Assembly: GCA_021613375.1 (NCBI GenBank)
Contig: CM038725.1
Location: 36,335,954 to 36,399,953 of the forward strand
DNA from: Megaleporinus macrocephalus
Lineage: Eukaryota; Chordata; Actinopteri; Characiformes; Anostomidae
Length of the DNA: 64,000 bases
Direction of reading: 5' to 3'
The position numbers were made by a program, and so were the translations under genes. Shown here one piece after another: positions 37,401 through 46,317 of the stretch; the first letter of the stretch is position 1, and every line of letters begins with the position of its first letter. The notes beneath the pieces were generated by a model. That model had not been told where the DNA came from. It was given only the letters and a program-made list of their open reading frames with translations, and ran no database searches.

Positions 37401-40400
37401 CACTCTCCTAAACCGTGTGGAGAGCCTTCTCAGAAGAGTTGAGGCTGTTATAGCTGTAAAGGAACATCATATTAAACCCTATGGATTAAGAGTGGGACGT
37501 CACTCGAGTTCTTATGGGTGTGAAGATAGACGAGTGAATACTTTTGGCAATATAGTGCATATATGGTCTACTGCACACCAGAAATAAATCTAAAGGTCTC
37601 CTCTACACAGGTTTAACCATTATTGGTAATGTTACCATTTTCTGGATGTAGCATCACTTTCAAAACTGATAAAGCCAGAGAAGAGAAAAGCTGGAGATCA
37701 GTTCGTTAGAAGTCATGCAGGGCTGTTAGTGAGGTAGTGAGGGCGTGTGGGGAACAACGTGAAGAATGAACGAGACAGTGAGACGTGACAGATCTCATTC
37801 TTTTCTCGGGAGCCATTAGCAGCATGTGCAGGAGTCAGGAATGGCACACCAACAGACAGAGTGACCTTGGATGAACTGACTGAAGGACAGACTTTGAGAA
37901 GTACATACTCTGTTGTTCACTCCATCCAAAGTAAGTCCAGCTGCCTGAGCATGTGAAGGGAAGTTGCATGAATTAAAACAAAGAAGCAGGAACTCATAAC
38001 TCGGCCAATCAATCTACTGAACGTCCAGATTCACAGCGACATCAAAGTCCACAGGTTTTTACATTTCTAAACAGGCTTGTCTCGTTTAGACAGCAGAGGC
38101 GGGTGCAGAAGCCTGGGTCTCTGAATCTAATCCAAAAAACGTGGCCAAAGAATTATCGAAGTATCCAAATCACGAGCGCCAAGAAACGTTCAAGGGCATC
38201 TAAAACACGGGGGCATGAATAAATGATGAGATACGGTAGAAACAAAACAAACAAACCAAGAGTCCAAGAGTAAGTGTGGTAAGCAGTCAAAGCGGGGTCT
38301 CCGTGAGGCCTTCAGGACTAAAGCCATATGCTGCCCTCTAGTGGTTAAATAAAGAACTAAGTGTAGAAAAGAGGTCCGTCCAGTAGACGCGGTAAGGAAA
38401 TGAGCTTTTCTGCTGGAGCACTAATTTCAGATAGAACATTGAGAAAAACTGTTTAGAGTTAAAACCATTTTCTGAGAAAAACCAAACCTTAGACCTTCTG
38501 CTCAGGACGTTAGAGGAACCAGATAAGGAGCATCCATGAAATCTGGTCAGAGGATCAGCATCAAATCTGGTGCTTTAGTGAAGACAGAGACTTGTGACTT
38601 CTGACAGCTAAAAAATAAACACTAAAATAATCCACACAGTGTAGTGATTATGTAACCAACGGGGGGTCCGGCTTCCTGAAGCTCGTTAAGCTGGACATAC
38701 TCTGCGGGGGCACAGTACACGTGAGGTCACTCTGTCATACATTACACAACCGCCTAGTCTCAGTTATTTGAGATGATCACAATTATTCAAGCTGCCAATC
38801 ACTTTCCACAGTCACTCTCTATCATCAATACAAGATCAATAGTGGGCAGCACTAACCCATCTGTGCACATACACACTAGGGGGCAGTGAAACACCCACAT
38901 ATACACACACACTAGTGAACATACACACTAGGGGGCAGTGAAACACGAAAATATACACACACACTAGTGAACATACACACTAGGGGGCAGTGAAACACGA
39001 ACATATACACACACACTAGTGAACAGACACTCTAGGGAGCAGTGAAACACCCACATATACACACACACTAGTGAACATACACACTAGGGAGCAGTGAAAC
39101 ACCCACATATACACACACACTAGTGAACATACACACTAGGGAACAGTAAAACACCCACAGATACACACACACTAGTGAACATACACACTAGGTGGCAGTG
39201 AAACACCCACATATACACACACAGTAGTGAAAATACACACTAGGGGGCAGTGAAACACGAACATATACACACACACACACTAGTGAACAGACACTCTAGG
39301 TGGCAGTGAAACACGAACATATACACACACTAGTGAACAGACACTCTAGGTGGCAGTGAAACACCCACATATACACACACAGTAGTGAACATACACACTA
39401 GGGGGCAGTGAAACACCCACATATACACACACAGTAGTGAACATACACACTAGGGGGCAGTGAAACACCCACATATACACACACAGTAGTAAATATACAC
39501 ACTAGGGGGCAGTGAAACACCCACATATACACACAGTAGTAAACATACACACTAGGGGGCAGTGAAACACGAACATATACACACACACCAGTGAACAGAC
39601 ACACTAGGTGACAGTGAAACACCCACATATACACACACACACTAGTGAACAGACACACTAGGGGGCAGTGAAACACCCACATATACACACACAGTAGTGA
39701 ACATACACACTAGGGGGCAGTGAAACACCCACATATACACACACAGTAGTAAACATACACACTAGGGGGCAGTGAAACACAAACATATACACACACACCA
39801 GTGAACAGACACACTAGGTGACAGTGAAACACCCACATATACACACACAGTAGTGAAAATACACACTAGGGGGCAGTGAAACACGAACATATACACACAC
39901 ACTAGTGAACAGACACACTAGGGGGCAGTGAAACACCCACATATACACACACAGTAGTGAACATACACACTAGGGGGCAGTGAAACACCCACATATACAC
40001 ACACAGTAGTGAACATACACACTAGGGGGCAGTGAAACACGAACATATACACACACACTAGTGAACAGACACTCTAGGTGGCAGTGAAACACCCACATAT
40101 ACACACACACTAGTGAATACACACTATGGGGGCAGTGAAACACCCACATATACACACACACACTAATGAACACACACACTAGGTGGCAGTGAAACACCCA
40201 CATATACACACACACTAGTGAACAGACACACTAGGGGGCAGTGAAACACGAACATATACACACACACTACTGAACAGACACTCTAGGTGGTAGTGAAACA
40301 CCCACATATACACTCACACTAGTGAACAGACACACTAGGGGCAGTGAAACACACATGTACACACACACTAGTGAACATACACACTAGGGGGCAGTGAAAC

Positions 40401-43400
40401 ACCCACATATACATGTGCTTCTGTTTGTTTTGGTTACTAGCTCCTCCTCCTTGTCTCTGCCCTCTTGTTACACACGGTCCTTCTTTCTCATTGGCTGAAT
40501 GGTGGCAGCACTGATCCTCTCAAACTACAACACTCGTGAGCTTTTAAGTCAAAAACAACTATTAAACGACTTCGTTTCTCTGATGAAGTGACCAGATTCC
40601 AGAAACCCAACACCGTCAATCACTTTCCAAACCTGGAAACTCACATTCATAACAACAGCTTTATCTGTAACTGATCTACAGACAGCCTGTACCTGTTTTA
40701 CTTAATCTTACTTATTCTTAAACTTCTGTCTTATTTTATTTTTCTTTCTTATTTTATTTTATTTTTATTTCTATTTTTTTTATATTATTATTATCTTTTA
40801 CATTTCTTTTAACCATTTTCCTTTTTTTATTATTTGTAATCTCTTACCATTTTTATCTTAATTTCTTTCTAATTAAATCTTAACTTTTATCTATTTTTAG
40901 TATTATTATTATTTTTTCTACTTTTATGTTCACTGTTATTTTTTAAAATTATCGTTTAATGTCTTTGAGCTACTTTCCTCAGTTGTTTTAATTTATAAAG
41001 ATTAAATTTTGTTGTTATTTTCTTTATATCAATCCCTGTCCATGTAAATGCTCGGCTACACTGAAAATAAGAGTTCCCCTCAATGTACATCCGAGCTTAA
41101 ATAAAGATTGATTGATTGATTGATTGATTTTATGCTGAGATGCACCTCCACCATGATCACTGAGATCAAATATCCTCATGGGTGTGGTCACTTCACCCAT
41201 AGCAGTACTTACAGCACTGAGCTGGGATGGGAGGTCCCGGCATTCTTTGGGCTTCATCTTGCAGCGGATACTACACAAAGAGAAACACAAATATATAAAC
41301 ACATAAATCAGTTTTATCAATACAGAACTTTCCTTGTTGTACATTAAAAAACAGTCATGTGGTTGTTCCATCCATTTCTGACCATATTTGCAATAGCAAA
41401 GAATCACCAGCAGGTGGCGACAAAGATAATGACATTGCATGAAAAAGATTTCTGTTGGGGTTTGCTGGTGAACCAGCATCCAAGATAAATTAACAAATAA
41501 ATAAATAAACAAAGAGCTTCACAACAATGAATGTTCAGTATATATAGTTTTAGGTACTTGGGGGACATTATTATATATAAAAGCTATTTTTTTCCAGACA
41601 GGAAGCTTTTATTTATTCAGTAAACACTTTATTATTAAATATTAATCAGTATTAATAGAGTAAGTAGTGCTTTTACACTTTATTATTAAATATTAATCAG
41701 TATTAATAGAGTAAGTAGTGCTTTTACACTTTATTATTAAATATTAATCAGTATTAATAGAGTAAGTAGTGCTTTTACACTTTATTATTAAATATTAATC
41801 TGTATTAATAGAGTAAGTAGAGCTTTTACACTTTATTATTAAATATTAATCAGTATTAATAGAGTAAGTAGAGCTTTTACACTATATTATTAAATATTAA
41901 TCAGTACTAATAGAGTAAGTAGTGCTTTTACACTTTATTATTAAATATTAGACAGTATTAATAGAGTAAGTAGAGCTTTTACACTTTATTATTAAATATT
42001 AATTCAGTATTAATAGAGTAAGTAGTGCTTTTACACTATTATTAAATATTAATCAGTATTAATAGAGTAAGTAGAGTTTTTATACTTTATTATTAAATAT
42101 TAATCAGTATTAATAGAGTAAGTAATGCTTTTACACTTTATTATTAAATATTAATCAGTATTAATAGAGTAAGTAGAGCTTTTACACTTTATTATTAAAT
42201 ATTAAACAGTATTAATAGAGTAAGTAGAGCTTTTACACTTTATTATTAAATATTAATCAGTATTAATAGAGTAAGTAGTGCTTTTACACTTTATTTTAAT
42301 AAATATAAATCAGTATTAATAGAGTAAGTAGAGCTTTTACACTTTATTATTAAATATTAATCAGTATTAATAGAGTAAGTAGTGCTTTTACACTTTATTA
42401 TTAAATATTAAACAGTATTAATAGAGTAAGTAGTGCTTTTACACTTTATTTTAATAAATATAAATCAGTATTAATAGAGTAAGTAGAGCTTTTACACTTT
42501 ATTATTAAATATTAATCAGTATTAATAGAGTAAGTAGATCTTTTACACTTTATTATTAAATATTAATCAGTATTAATAGAGTAAGTAGAGCTTTTACACT
42601 TTATTATTAAATATTAATCAGTATTAATAGAGTAAGTAGAGCTTTTACACTATATTATTAAATATTAATCAGTATTAATAGAGTAAGTAGTGCTTTTACA
42701 CTTTATTATTAAATATTAGACAGTATTAATAGAGTAAGTAGAGCTTTTACACTTTATTATTAAATATTAATCAGTATTAATAGAGTAAGTAGTGCTTTTA
42801 CACTATTATTAAATATTAATCAGTATTAATAGAGTAAGTAGAGTTTTTATACTTTATTATTAAATATTAATCAGTATTAATAGAGTAAGTAATGCTTTTA
42901 CACTTTATTATTAAATATTAATCAGTATTAATAGAGTAAGTAGAGCTTTTACACTTTATTATTAAATATTAAACAGTATTAATAGAGTAAGTAGAGCTTT
43001 TACACTTTATTATTAAATATTAATCAGTATTAATAGAGTAAGTAGTGCTTTTACACTTTATTTTAATAAATATAAATCAGTATTAATAGAGTAAGTAGAG
43101 CTTTTACACTTTATTATTAAATATTAATCAGTATTAATAGAGTAAGTAGTGCTTTTACACTTTATTATTAAATATTAAACAGTATTAATAGAGTAAGTAG
43201 TGCTTTTACACTTTATTATTAAATATTAATCAGTATTAATAGAGTAAGTAGATCTTTTACACTTTATTATTAAATATTAATCAGTATTAATAGAGTAAGT
43301 AGTGCTTTTACACTTTATTATTAAATATTAAACAGTATTAATAGAGTAAGTAGATCTTTTACACTTTATTATTAAATATTAAACAGTATTAATAGAGTAA

Positions 43401-46248
43401 GTAGAGCTTTTACACTTTATTATTAAATATTAATCAGTATTAATAGAGTAAGTAGAGCTTTTACACTTTATTATTAAATATTAAACAGTATTAATAGAGT
43501 AAGTAGATCTTTTACATACGTCAGTGTGTTTATTTAACTCTTTCCAAGCTTCTCCTAAACAACCCAGTATTATTATCAGTTCTCATCTAATACCTGCTTT
43601 GACTGCTCAGTACTTCATTAAGATAAATCAAGATTTGCTGCTGAAGGAACTGAACACATTCATACAATGTCTGGGGCGTCCAGGAGAAATCTGGAACCTA
43701 ACTTTGTTCTTCAAACTGGATCAAGATCTGATCTACTTCTCTCACAATAACATATTCATGTTACTTTGTATTGTATGTCTGATTATTTACATCTGTTCTA
43801 ATCAGATCTGCTGTTCTTACTGGTGATCAGACACTTATTGATCAGATAAAGGTTTTAAACTATCAGCTCAGGTATAATAGAACTACTGTCTCTCACTGTT
43901 GCCTTAATAAATGGACATTATAGATTTTACAGATCCAGTTACACTCAAAAAACATTGATTGGTATCGTCAGGTGATTTGGGTTGACCGAACTCTGCAGGT
44001 CCTGGATAAGAATAGAAAACCATCTGTACCTCATCGTGTATCCTCATTGCGTTGATGCGCTCCAGCTTTCTGGTCCAGTACTGGGCCTCGTCGTCCGGAA
44101 TGTCTAGAGAAGCGACAAAATTCACCAGAATGAAGAAGAAACCTACAGAAGATGGTCCTCCGGCAGCAGCTACATCCCCTTTTCCGTCCCTTCTTCTTCT
44201 TCTCCTTCGCTCACTCTAATATTCCCACGCTGCCTACAGCCTCGCCCCGTCCCGCTCCGGCCATACGGCAATAACGTTCCCCATTCAAACTCTTAAATAT
44301 GGCATGAGCTGCCGGGCCTTTCCACAGAAAAAAGCTTCCACGTGAACTCTCCAACTCTCAACGCTCAAGCAGGGGACCCGGCCTATACGTGGACCTTCAA
44401 GCCTTTCAGACTGAACCATGAACAGCTGACTTTACAACAAATGATCTCTGAGAAATATGGAGAACTAAAATCGAGGACCGTTCAGTAGAAGCGTTCCTGA
44501 GCTCTACTGTATTTACTGTACGTGATGAACATCTTGCTGGTCGTTATCATTGCTGCTATCTCCATCTCTACCATGGTTTGATTTTTTAGAAAGTTCTCTG
44601 TGGACCTCCGAGACAGGACTGTATGGAGGCACAGATCTGTGGAAGGGTACAGAAACAGCTATGCAGCATTGAAGGTCCCAATGAGCTCAGTGGCCCCCCC
44701 ATCATTTGCAAAATGGAAGAAGTTTGGACCCACCAGGACTCTTCCTAGAGCTGGCCACCAGGTCAGTGAACGAGGTAAAAGTTAGGGCCTTAGGGTCAGG
44801 GAGGGTCAGGGAGGTGACCGAGAACCCAAGGCTCACTCTGATAGAGCTTCAGCGTTGCTCCACGGAGAGAGAAGAACCTTCCAGAAGAACCATTTCTGCA
44901 GAGCTCCACCAATCAAGCCTGGAAAGTAGAGTAGCCAGATGAAAGCCACCCCTCAGTAAAAGGCACAAGACACTTGGAGTTTACCAAAAGGCACCTGAAG
45001 AACTAAATTCTCTGGTCTGATGAAACAAAGATTGAACTCTTTGGCTTGAATGCCAAGCATCATGTCTGAGGGACACAAGGCACCACTCATCACCTGGCCA
45101 ATACAGTCCCTACAGTGAAGCATGGTGGTGGCAGCATCATGCTGGGGGTTGTTTTTCAGCAGCAGGAACTGGGAGACCAGTCAGGGTTGAGGGAAAGAAT
45201 GAATGTACAGAAACCAGGACCTCAGACTGGGATGGAGGTTCATCTTCCAACAGGACAACGACCCTAGGCACACAGCCAAGATAACAAAGGAGTGACTTCA
45301 GGACAACTCTTGTCCTTGAGTGGCCCAGCCAGAGCCCAGACCCGACTGAACATCTCTAGAGATCTGAAAATGGCTGTGCACCGACCATAACCTTAGTAGT
45401 GACATCTCACAAGCTCTCTGTTACCATGGCAACACGACAACCCAAGGTGGTAAACTATAAATCAAATTTTTGGTAAACGTGTCAGCAACATTCCCAAACG
45501 ATCCTAAAAGCACCATGAAATGAACCAACGACCACCTCAGCTGGCAGTTTGGTGATGTGGCACCTAAGTTCAGGTGGGCTGAAAGCCGGGAAAGTCACCT
45601 GAGTGGCCCCTAAAGTAACAGTACTGGTCATTCTTTGACGGTAGAAGTCGGAGGGCTCATACCGAAGGGAAGCTCGAAGCGAGTGTCCAGCAGAACCTGG
45701 TGGGACGTTGGGTTTTTAGTGCCATAAATCTCATCTGCTTTCATCAGGACCTCCGAGTCCAACGAGATCCACTCACCAGGACCCTCCTGCAGGCACAGAC
45801 AGGACAACATGGTTGATACTATTTGGATCTGAACATGATGGACAGAGTGAGAAAGTGAGTGTAAGAAAAAGAGAAGTAGGTAAGTATAAAAGGAAAGAGG
45901 TTACAGACAGAGAGGCAGGGAGATCAGAAAGGAGAACAGAGCAAGAAAAACGAGTGAGGCAAAGAGTGAACGGACGAAAAAAGCTGAAGACCTTAAACAA
46001 TGAATTAAACACGTGTGGATGAATTATTGATGACTACAGGACGCAGTCGGGTGACTTGGGCGTGAAAGACCTGCACACGTATCCTGCTGCTCAAAATAGC
46101 TGTAGGTAAAAAGCATGATCGGGTTATTACCTCATCTGATTGGCGGACGGTGTCGAGGGGGATCCAGGCCGTCCCCACCAAGGTGTCCCAGATCAGGCCT
46201 TTGTTCCAGAGCTCCACCACCAGCCCCAGGTCCAAACGGTTAATCTCA
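16540..46248 (-). CDS. unc13b: unc13b-like (Munc13-2) presynaptic priming protein gene, internal part, eight exons
   Basis: UNC13/Munc13 proteins prime synaptic vesicles at the active zone by opening syntaxin for SNARE assembly. Eight minus-strand exons are supported by family resemblance and splice sites: 46248-46131, 45786-45663, 44103-44030, 41270-41213, 36066-35847, 35610-19621 (optional giant exon), 17639-17379 and 16627-16540. Exit phases are 0, 1, 0, 1, 2, 2, 2, 0, and each matches the next entry phase. The encoded part runs from the middle of the C2A domain through the variable linker to the calmodulin-binding helix. The first C2A exon(s) and the C1-C2B-MUN-C2C exons were not found. 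The B paralog is chosen because the linker reads [20 protein letters not shown], nearer to remembered UNC13B than UNC13A; which teleost duplicate it is cannot be told. Introns are 344, 1559, 2759, 5146, 236, 1981 and 751 bp. Confidence 0.87.
16743..17264. repeat. 45-bp minisatellite in an unc13b intron, about 11.6 copies
   Basis: The unit contains AGTGGAGCTGATACAGTGGA and GTCCTGTATGGTC. The only regular difference is GGAGGTCC versus GGAGCTCC. As 45 is divisible by 3, open frames persist on both strands (15-residue repeats), but it lies inside the 751 bp intron between two supported exons. Confidence 0.95.
17379..17639 (-). CDS. unc13b: unc13b-like exon: Ser/Glu-rich linker
   Basis: A 261 bp exon with 86 whole codons, starting [20 protein letters not shown]. 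This aligns with the remembered UNC13B stretch S-P-T-S-S-S-R-Y-G-S-S-x-x-x-S-Q. It continues with an acidic/basic run containing four Glu-Lys pairs and ends NQGRKAE. The acceptor is TTTCTGCGTCCCCAG and the donor is GAGAG followed by GTATGG. Phase 2 entry and exit fit both neighbours. The segment is predicted to be disordered. Confidence 0.9.
17830..19039. mobile_element. hAT-like non-autonomous element with terminal repeats and target duplication
   Basis: Ends are TAGAGCTGGGCGAT and its reverse complement ATCGCCCAGCTCTA, a perfect 14-bp inverted repeat. Flanks CAGGTGAG (17822-17829) and CAGGTGAC (19040-19047) match in 7 of 8 bases, as expected for the 8-bp duplication of hAT elements. No transposase frame. 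A second hAT-type end (reverse complement TAGGGCTGCACCTAACGATT) lies inside near 18775-18797, so elements are nested or recombined. Confidence 0.75.
18619..18708. repeat. AT dinucleotide repeat
   Basis: About 90 bp of alternating AT with a single GT break, inside the hAT-like element. Confidence 0.97.
19417..19477. repeat. AT dinucleotide repeat
   Basis: About 60 bp of AT with one ACAT break, in the intron after the giant exon. Confidence 0.96.
19621..35610 (-). CDS. unc13b: giant phase-symmetric cassette exon of unc13b-like gene, 5,329 codons, mostly disordered
   Basis: An uninterrupted 15,990 bp frame lies exactly between two recognised unc13b exons. The best acceptor is ATTCAAACAG at 35611-35612; AAAAG twelve bases upstream would also fit the phase. 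The only phase-compatible end is a GC donor, AAAAG followed by GCTAGT, at 19620; otherwise the frame reads to a TGA at 19604-19602 and the exon would be terminal. Order of parts by nucleotide: acidic Tyr-rich start (35.6-34.6 kb); Gln/Pro/Ser-rich block with about 22 copies of a G-G-(L/F)-L-S-G-L-F-type motif (34.5-31.0 kb); a Trp-rich island that looks folded (30.9-29.9 kb); DFS/DLT motifs and five copies of a TAPANSIK-TLDMS/SLVRRR module (29.7-26.4 kb); a Ser/Thr/Pro-rich stretch; GLFSMFGG repeats with a collagen-like GPRG run (23.0-22.2 kb); a Glu-rich tandem repeat (21.5-21.1 kb); and Arg-Pro-Gly repeats. No transmembrane segment is seen. Confidence 0.82.
35611..35846 (-). other. short intron upstream of the giant exon
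   Basis: 236 bp between donor GAG|GTAGAG and acceptor AAACAG. It carries a second strong acceptor-like site, CCTGCCTCTTACAG (AG at about 35663), but its phase does not fit the preceding exon and would hit a stop, so it is not preferred. The giant reading frame is open through most of this intron, which makes the exon look longer than it is. Confidence 0.65.
35847..36066 (-). CDS. unc13b: unc13b-like exon: conserved [11 protein letters not shown] linker
   Basis: A 220 bp exon with 72 whole codons, beginning [20 protein letters not shown] and ending [12 protein letters not shown]. The [11 protein letters not shown] block and the following [14 protein letters not shown] are hallmark UNC13A/B linker sequence. 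The acceptor is GCGTTTCTAG and the donor is CCGAG followed by GTAGAG. It exits in phase 2 (AG|), so it can join in frame either to the giant exon (T) or straight to the exon at 17639 (C); both give Ser. Confidence 0.93.
36067..36411. other. intron start, no recognised feature
   Basis: The 5' flank (in plus orientation) of the Tc1 insertion, within the 5.1 kb unc13b intron. A short AT tract at 36388-36404 lies next to the insertion site. Confidence 0.5.
36412..37561 (+). mobile_element. Tc1-like element with terminal inverted repeats, defective
   Basis: Ends read CACTACATTGCCAAAAGTAT at the left and its imperfect inverse (ATACTTTTGGCAATATAGTG) at the right, with TA next to each end. Internal frames read [50 protein letters not shown], then [18 protein letters not shown], which is transposase of the Tc1 family with the W-S-D and D-x-x-x-I-E-H-L-W motifs. 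Frameshifts (for example after SRLV) break it. It sits in the 5.1 kb unc13b intron, opposite to the gene. Confidence 0.9.
36717..37327 (+). pseudogene. Tc1-like transposase pseudogene
   Basis: Coding remains of the element at 36412-37561. Two long pieces in different frames cover the DNA-binding end, the first catalytic Asp region ([10 protein letters not shown]) and the C-terminal [15 protein letters not shown]. The middle, including TYG/GGG motifs, is frame-shifted. Not functional as written. Confidence 0.85.
37562..38865. other. intronic stretch, no gene
   Basis: Part of the 5.1 kb unc13b intron. It holds TGCTGCCCTCTAGTGG near 38330, a motif common in fish interspersed repeats. No exon with the expected phase was found here. 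Confidence 0.45.
38866..40412 (-). repeat. 52-bp minisatellite, about 30 copies, in unc13b intron
   Basis: The unit contains ACACTAGGGGGCAGTGAAAC, ACCCACATATACACACACAC and TAGTGAACA. Its reverse complement is the same 52-bp unit as the array at 49801-53313. It matches the GTGTGT/CACTGCCCCCTAG region of the tRNA-type SINE at 49636. CA length and the AACAT/AACAG variants differ between units. Confidence 0.95.
40413..41212. other. T-rich intron with LINE-like 3' end
   Basis: 40700-40960 is T-rich. 41030-41130 ends in AATAAAGATTGATTGATTGA, resembling the 3' end and tail repeat of a fish LINE. No reverse transcriptase frame is present. Confidence 0.35.
41213..41270 (-). CDS. unc13b: unc13b-like exon: short linker exon
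   Basis: A 58 bp exon, found by matching phase and family sequence. It encodes [19 protein letters not shown] plus one base. UNC13B has a comparable segment ending A-A-Q-C after the C2A helix. The acceptor is TTTGTGTAG and the donor is the near-consensus GTAAGTACT. Entry phase 0 and exit phase 1 fit the flanking exons exactly, and the junction codon becomes Ser. The mammalian segment with the motif FGWGEQ that follows this point, as I remember it, is absent here. Confidence 0.85.
41620..43515. repeat. 51-bp AT-rich minisatellite, about 37 copies, in unc13b intron
   Basis: The unit contains TATTAATAGAGTAAGTAG and CTTTTACACTTTATTATTAA. Rare variants (TTAGACAG, GAGTTTTTATACT, TTTTAATAAATATAAAT) recur about 767-768 bp apart, showing a duplicated block of about 15 units. 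It lies in the 2.8 kb intron between exons 44030 and 41270. Confidence 0.95.
43516..44029. other. intronic stretch, no recognised feature
   Basis: Single-copy intron between the 51-bp array and exon 44103-44030. A 100-codon open frame on plus has no recognisable product. Confidence 0.5.
44030..44103 (-). CDS. unc13b: unc13b-like exon: helix after C2A
   Basis: A 74 bp exon encoding [20 protein letters not shown] and then IHDE after a split Asp codon. UNC13 proteins have a matching segment (D-I-P-E-E-E-A-R-Y-W) just after the C2A domain. The acceptor is CGCTTCTCTAG and the donor is GATGAG followed by GTACAG. It enters in phase 1 and exits in phase 0. Confidence 0.92.
44104..44584. other. intronic stretch, no recognised feature
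   Basis: Intron upstream of exon 44103-44030, with a pyrimidine-rich block near 44170-44210. No gene is seen. Confidence 0.45.
44585..45372 (+). pseudogene. degenerate Tc1-like transposase (second family)
   Basis: The sequence follows the common fish Tc1 transposase: [55 protein letters not shown], then TTCTCTGGTCTGATGAAACA (L-W-S-D-E-T) and a GGTGGTGGCAGCATCATGCT stretch (G-G-G-S-I-M-L). Many frameshifts and deletions. It is inserted in an unc13b intron, opposite to the gene. It differs from the 36.4 kb family. Confidence 0.85.
45373..45662. other. intronic stretch
   Basis: Between the Tc1 relic and exon 45786-45663; no feature recognised. Confidence 0.4.
45663..45786 (-). CDS. unc13b: unc13b-like exon: end of C2A domain
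   Basis: Encodes 41 codons plus one base: starts [20 protein letters not shown] and ends DTRFELPF. It continues directly from QSDE of the preceding exon, giving the family sequence QSDEEGPGEW. The acceptor is TGTGCCTGCAG and the donor is CTTCG followed by GTATGAG. Exit phase 1 fits the next exon, whose first two bases complete an Asp codon (ELPF-D-IPDDEA). Only a 344 bp intron separates it from the upstream exon. Confidence 0.93.
46131..46248 (-). CDS. unc13b: unc13b-like exon: C2A domain, central strands
   Basis: Encodes 39 whole codons after one nucleotide that completes a split codon, beginning [20 protein letters not shown] and ending VRQSDE. This is the conserved C2A stretch of UNC13A/B. 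In that family the C2A domain lacks the usual calcium ligands and either homodimerises or binds RIM, so it couples priming to the active zone. The acceptor is TTATTCCAG before the exon and the donor is GATGAG followed by GTAATA. Entry phase 2 predicts that the missing upstream exon ends in TT of a Phe codon, as expected for the QDFMF segment. A G-rich minisatellite starts only about 65 bp upstream of this acceptor. Confidence 0.92.
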
Positions 46249-46317
46249 CTGGAATAACACACGTATTCAACAAGATTAAAATCCAACTAAAACCATTCAA
46301 ATCAAAAGCTCACGTCT

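Noticed and set aside
39398..40215. Minus frames with C-V-Y-M-W-V-F-H-C repeats
   Set aside because: 52-bp minisatellite in an unc13b intron.
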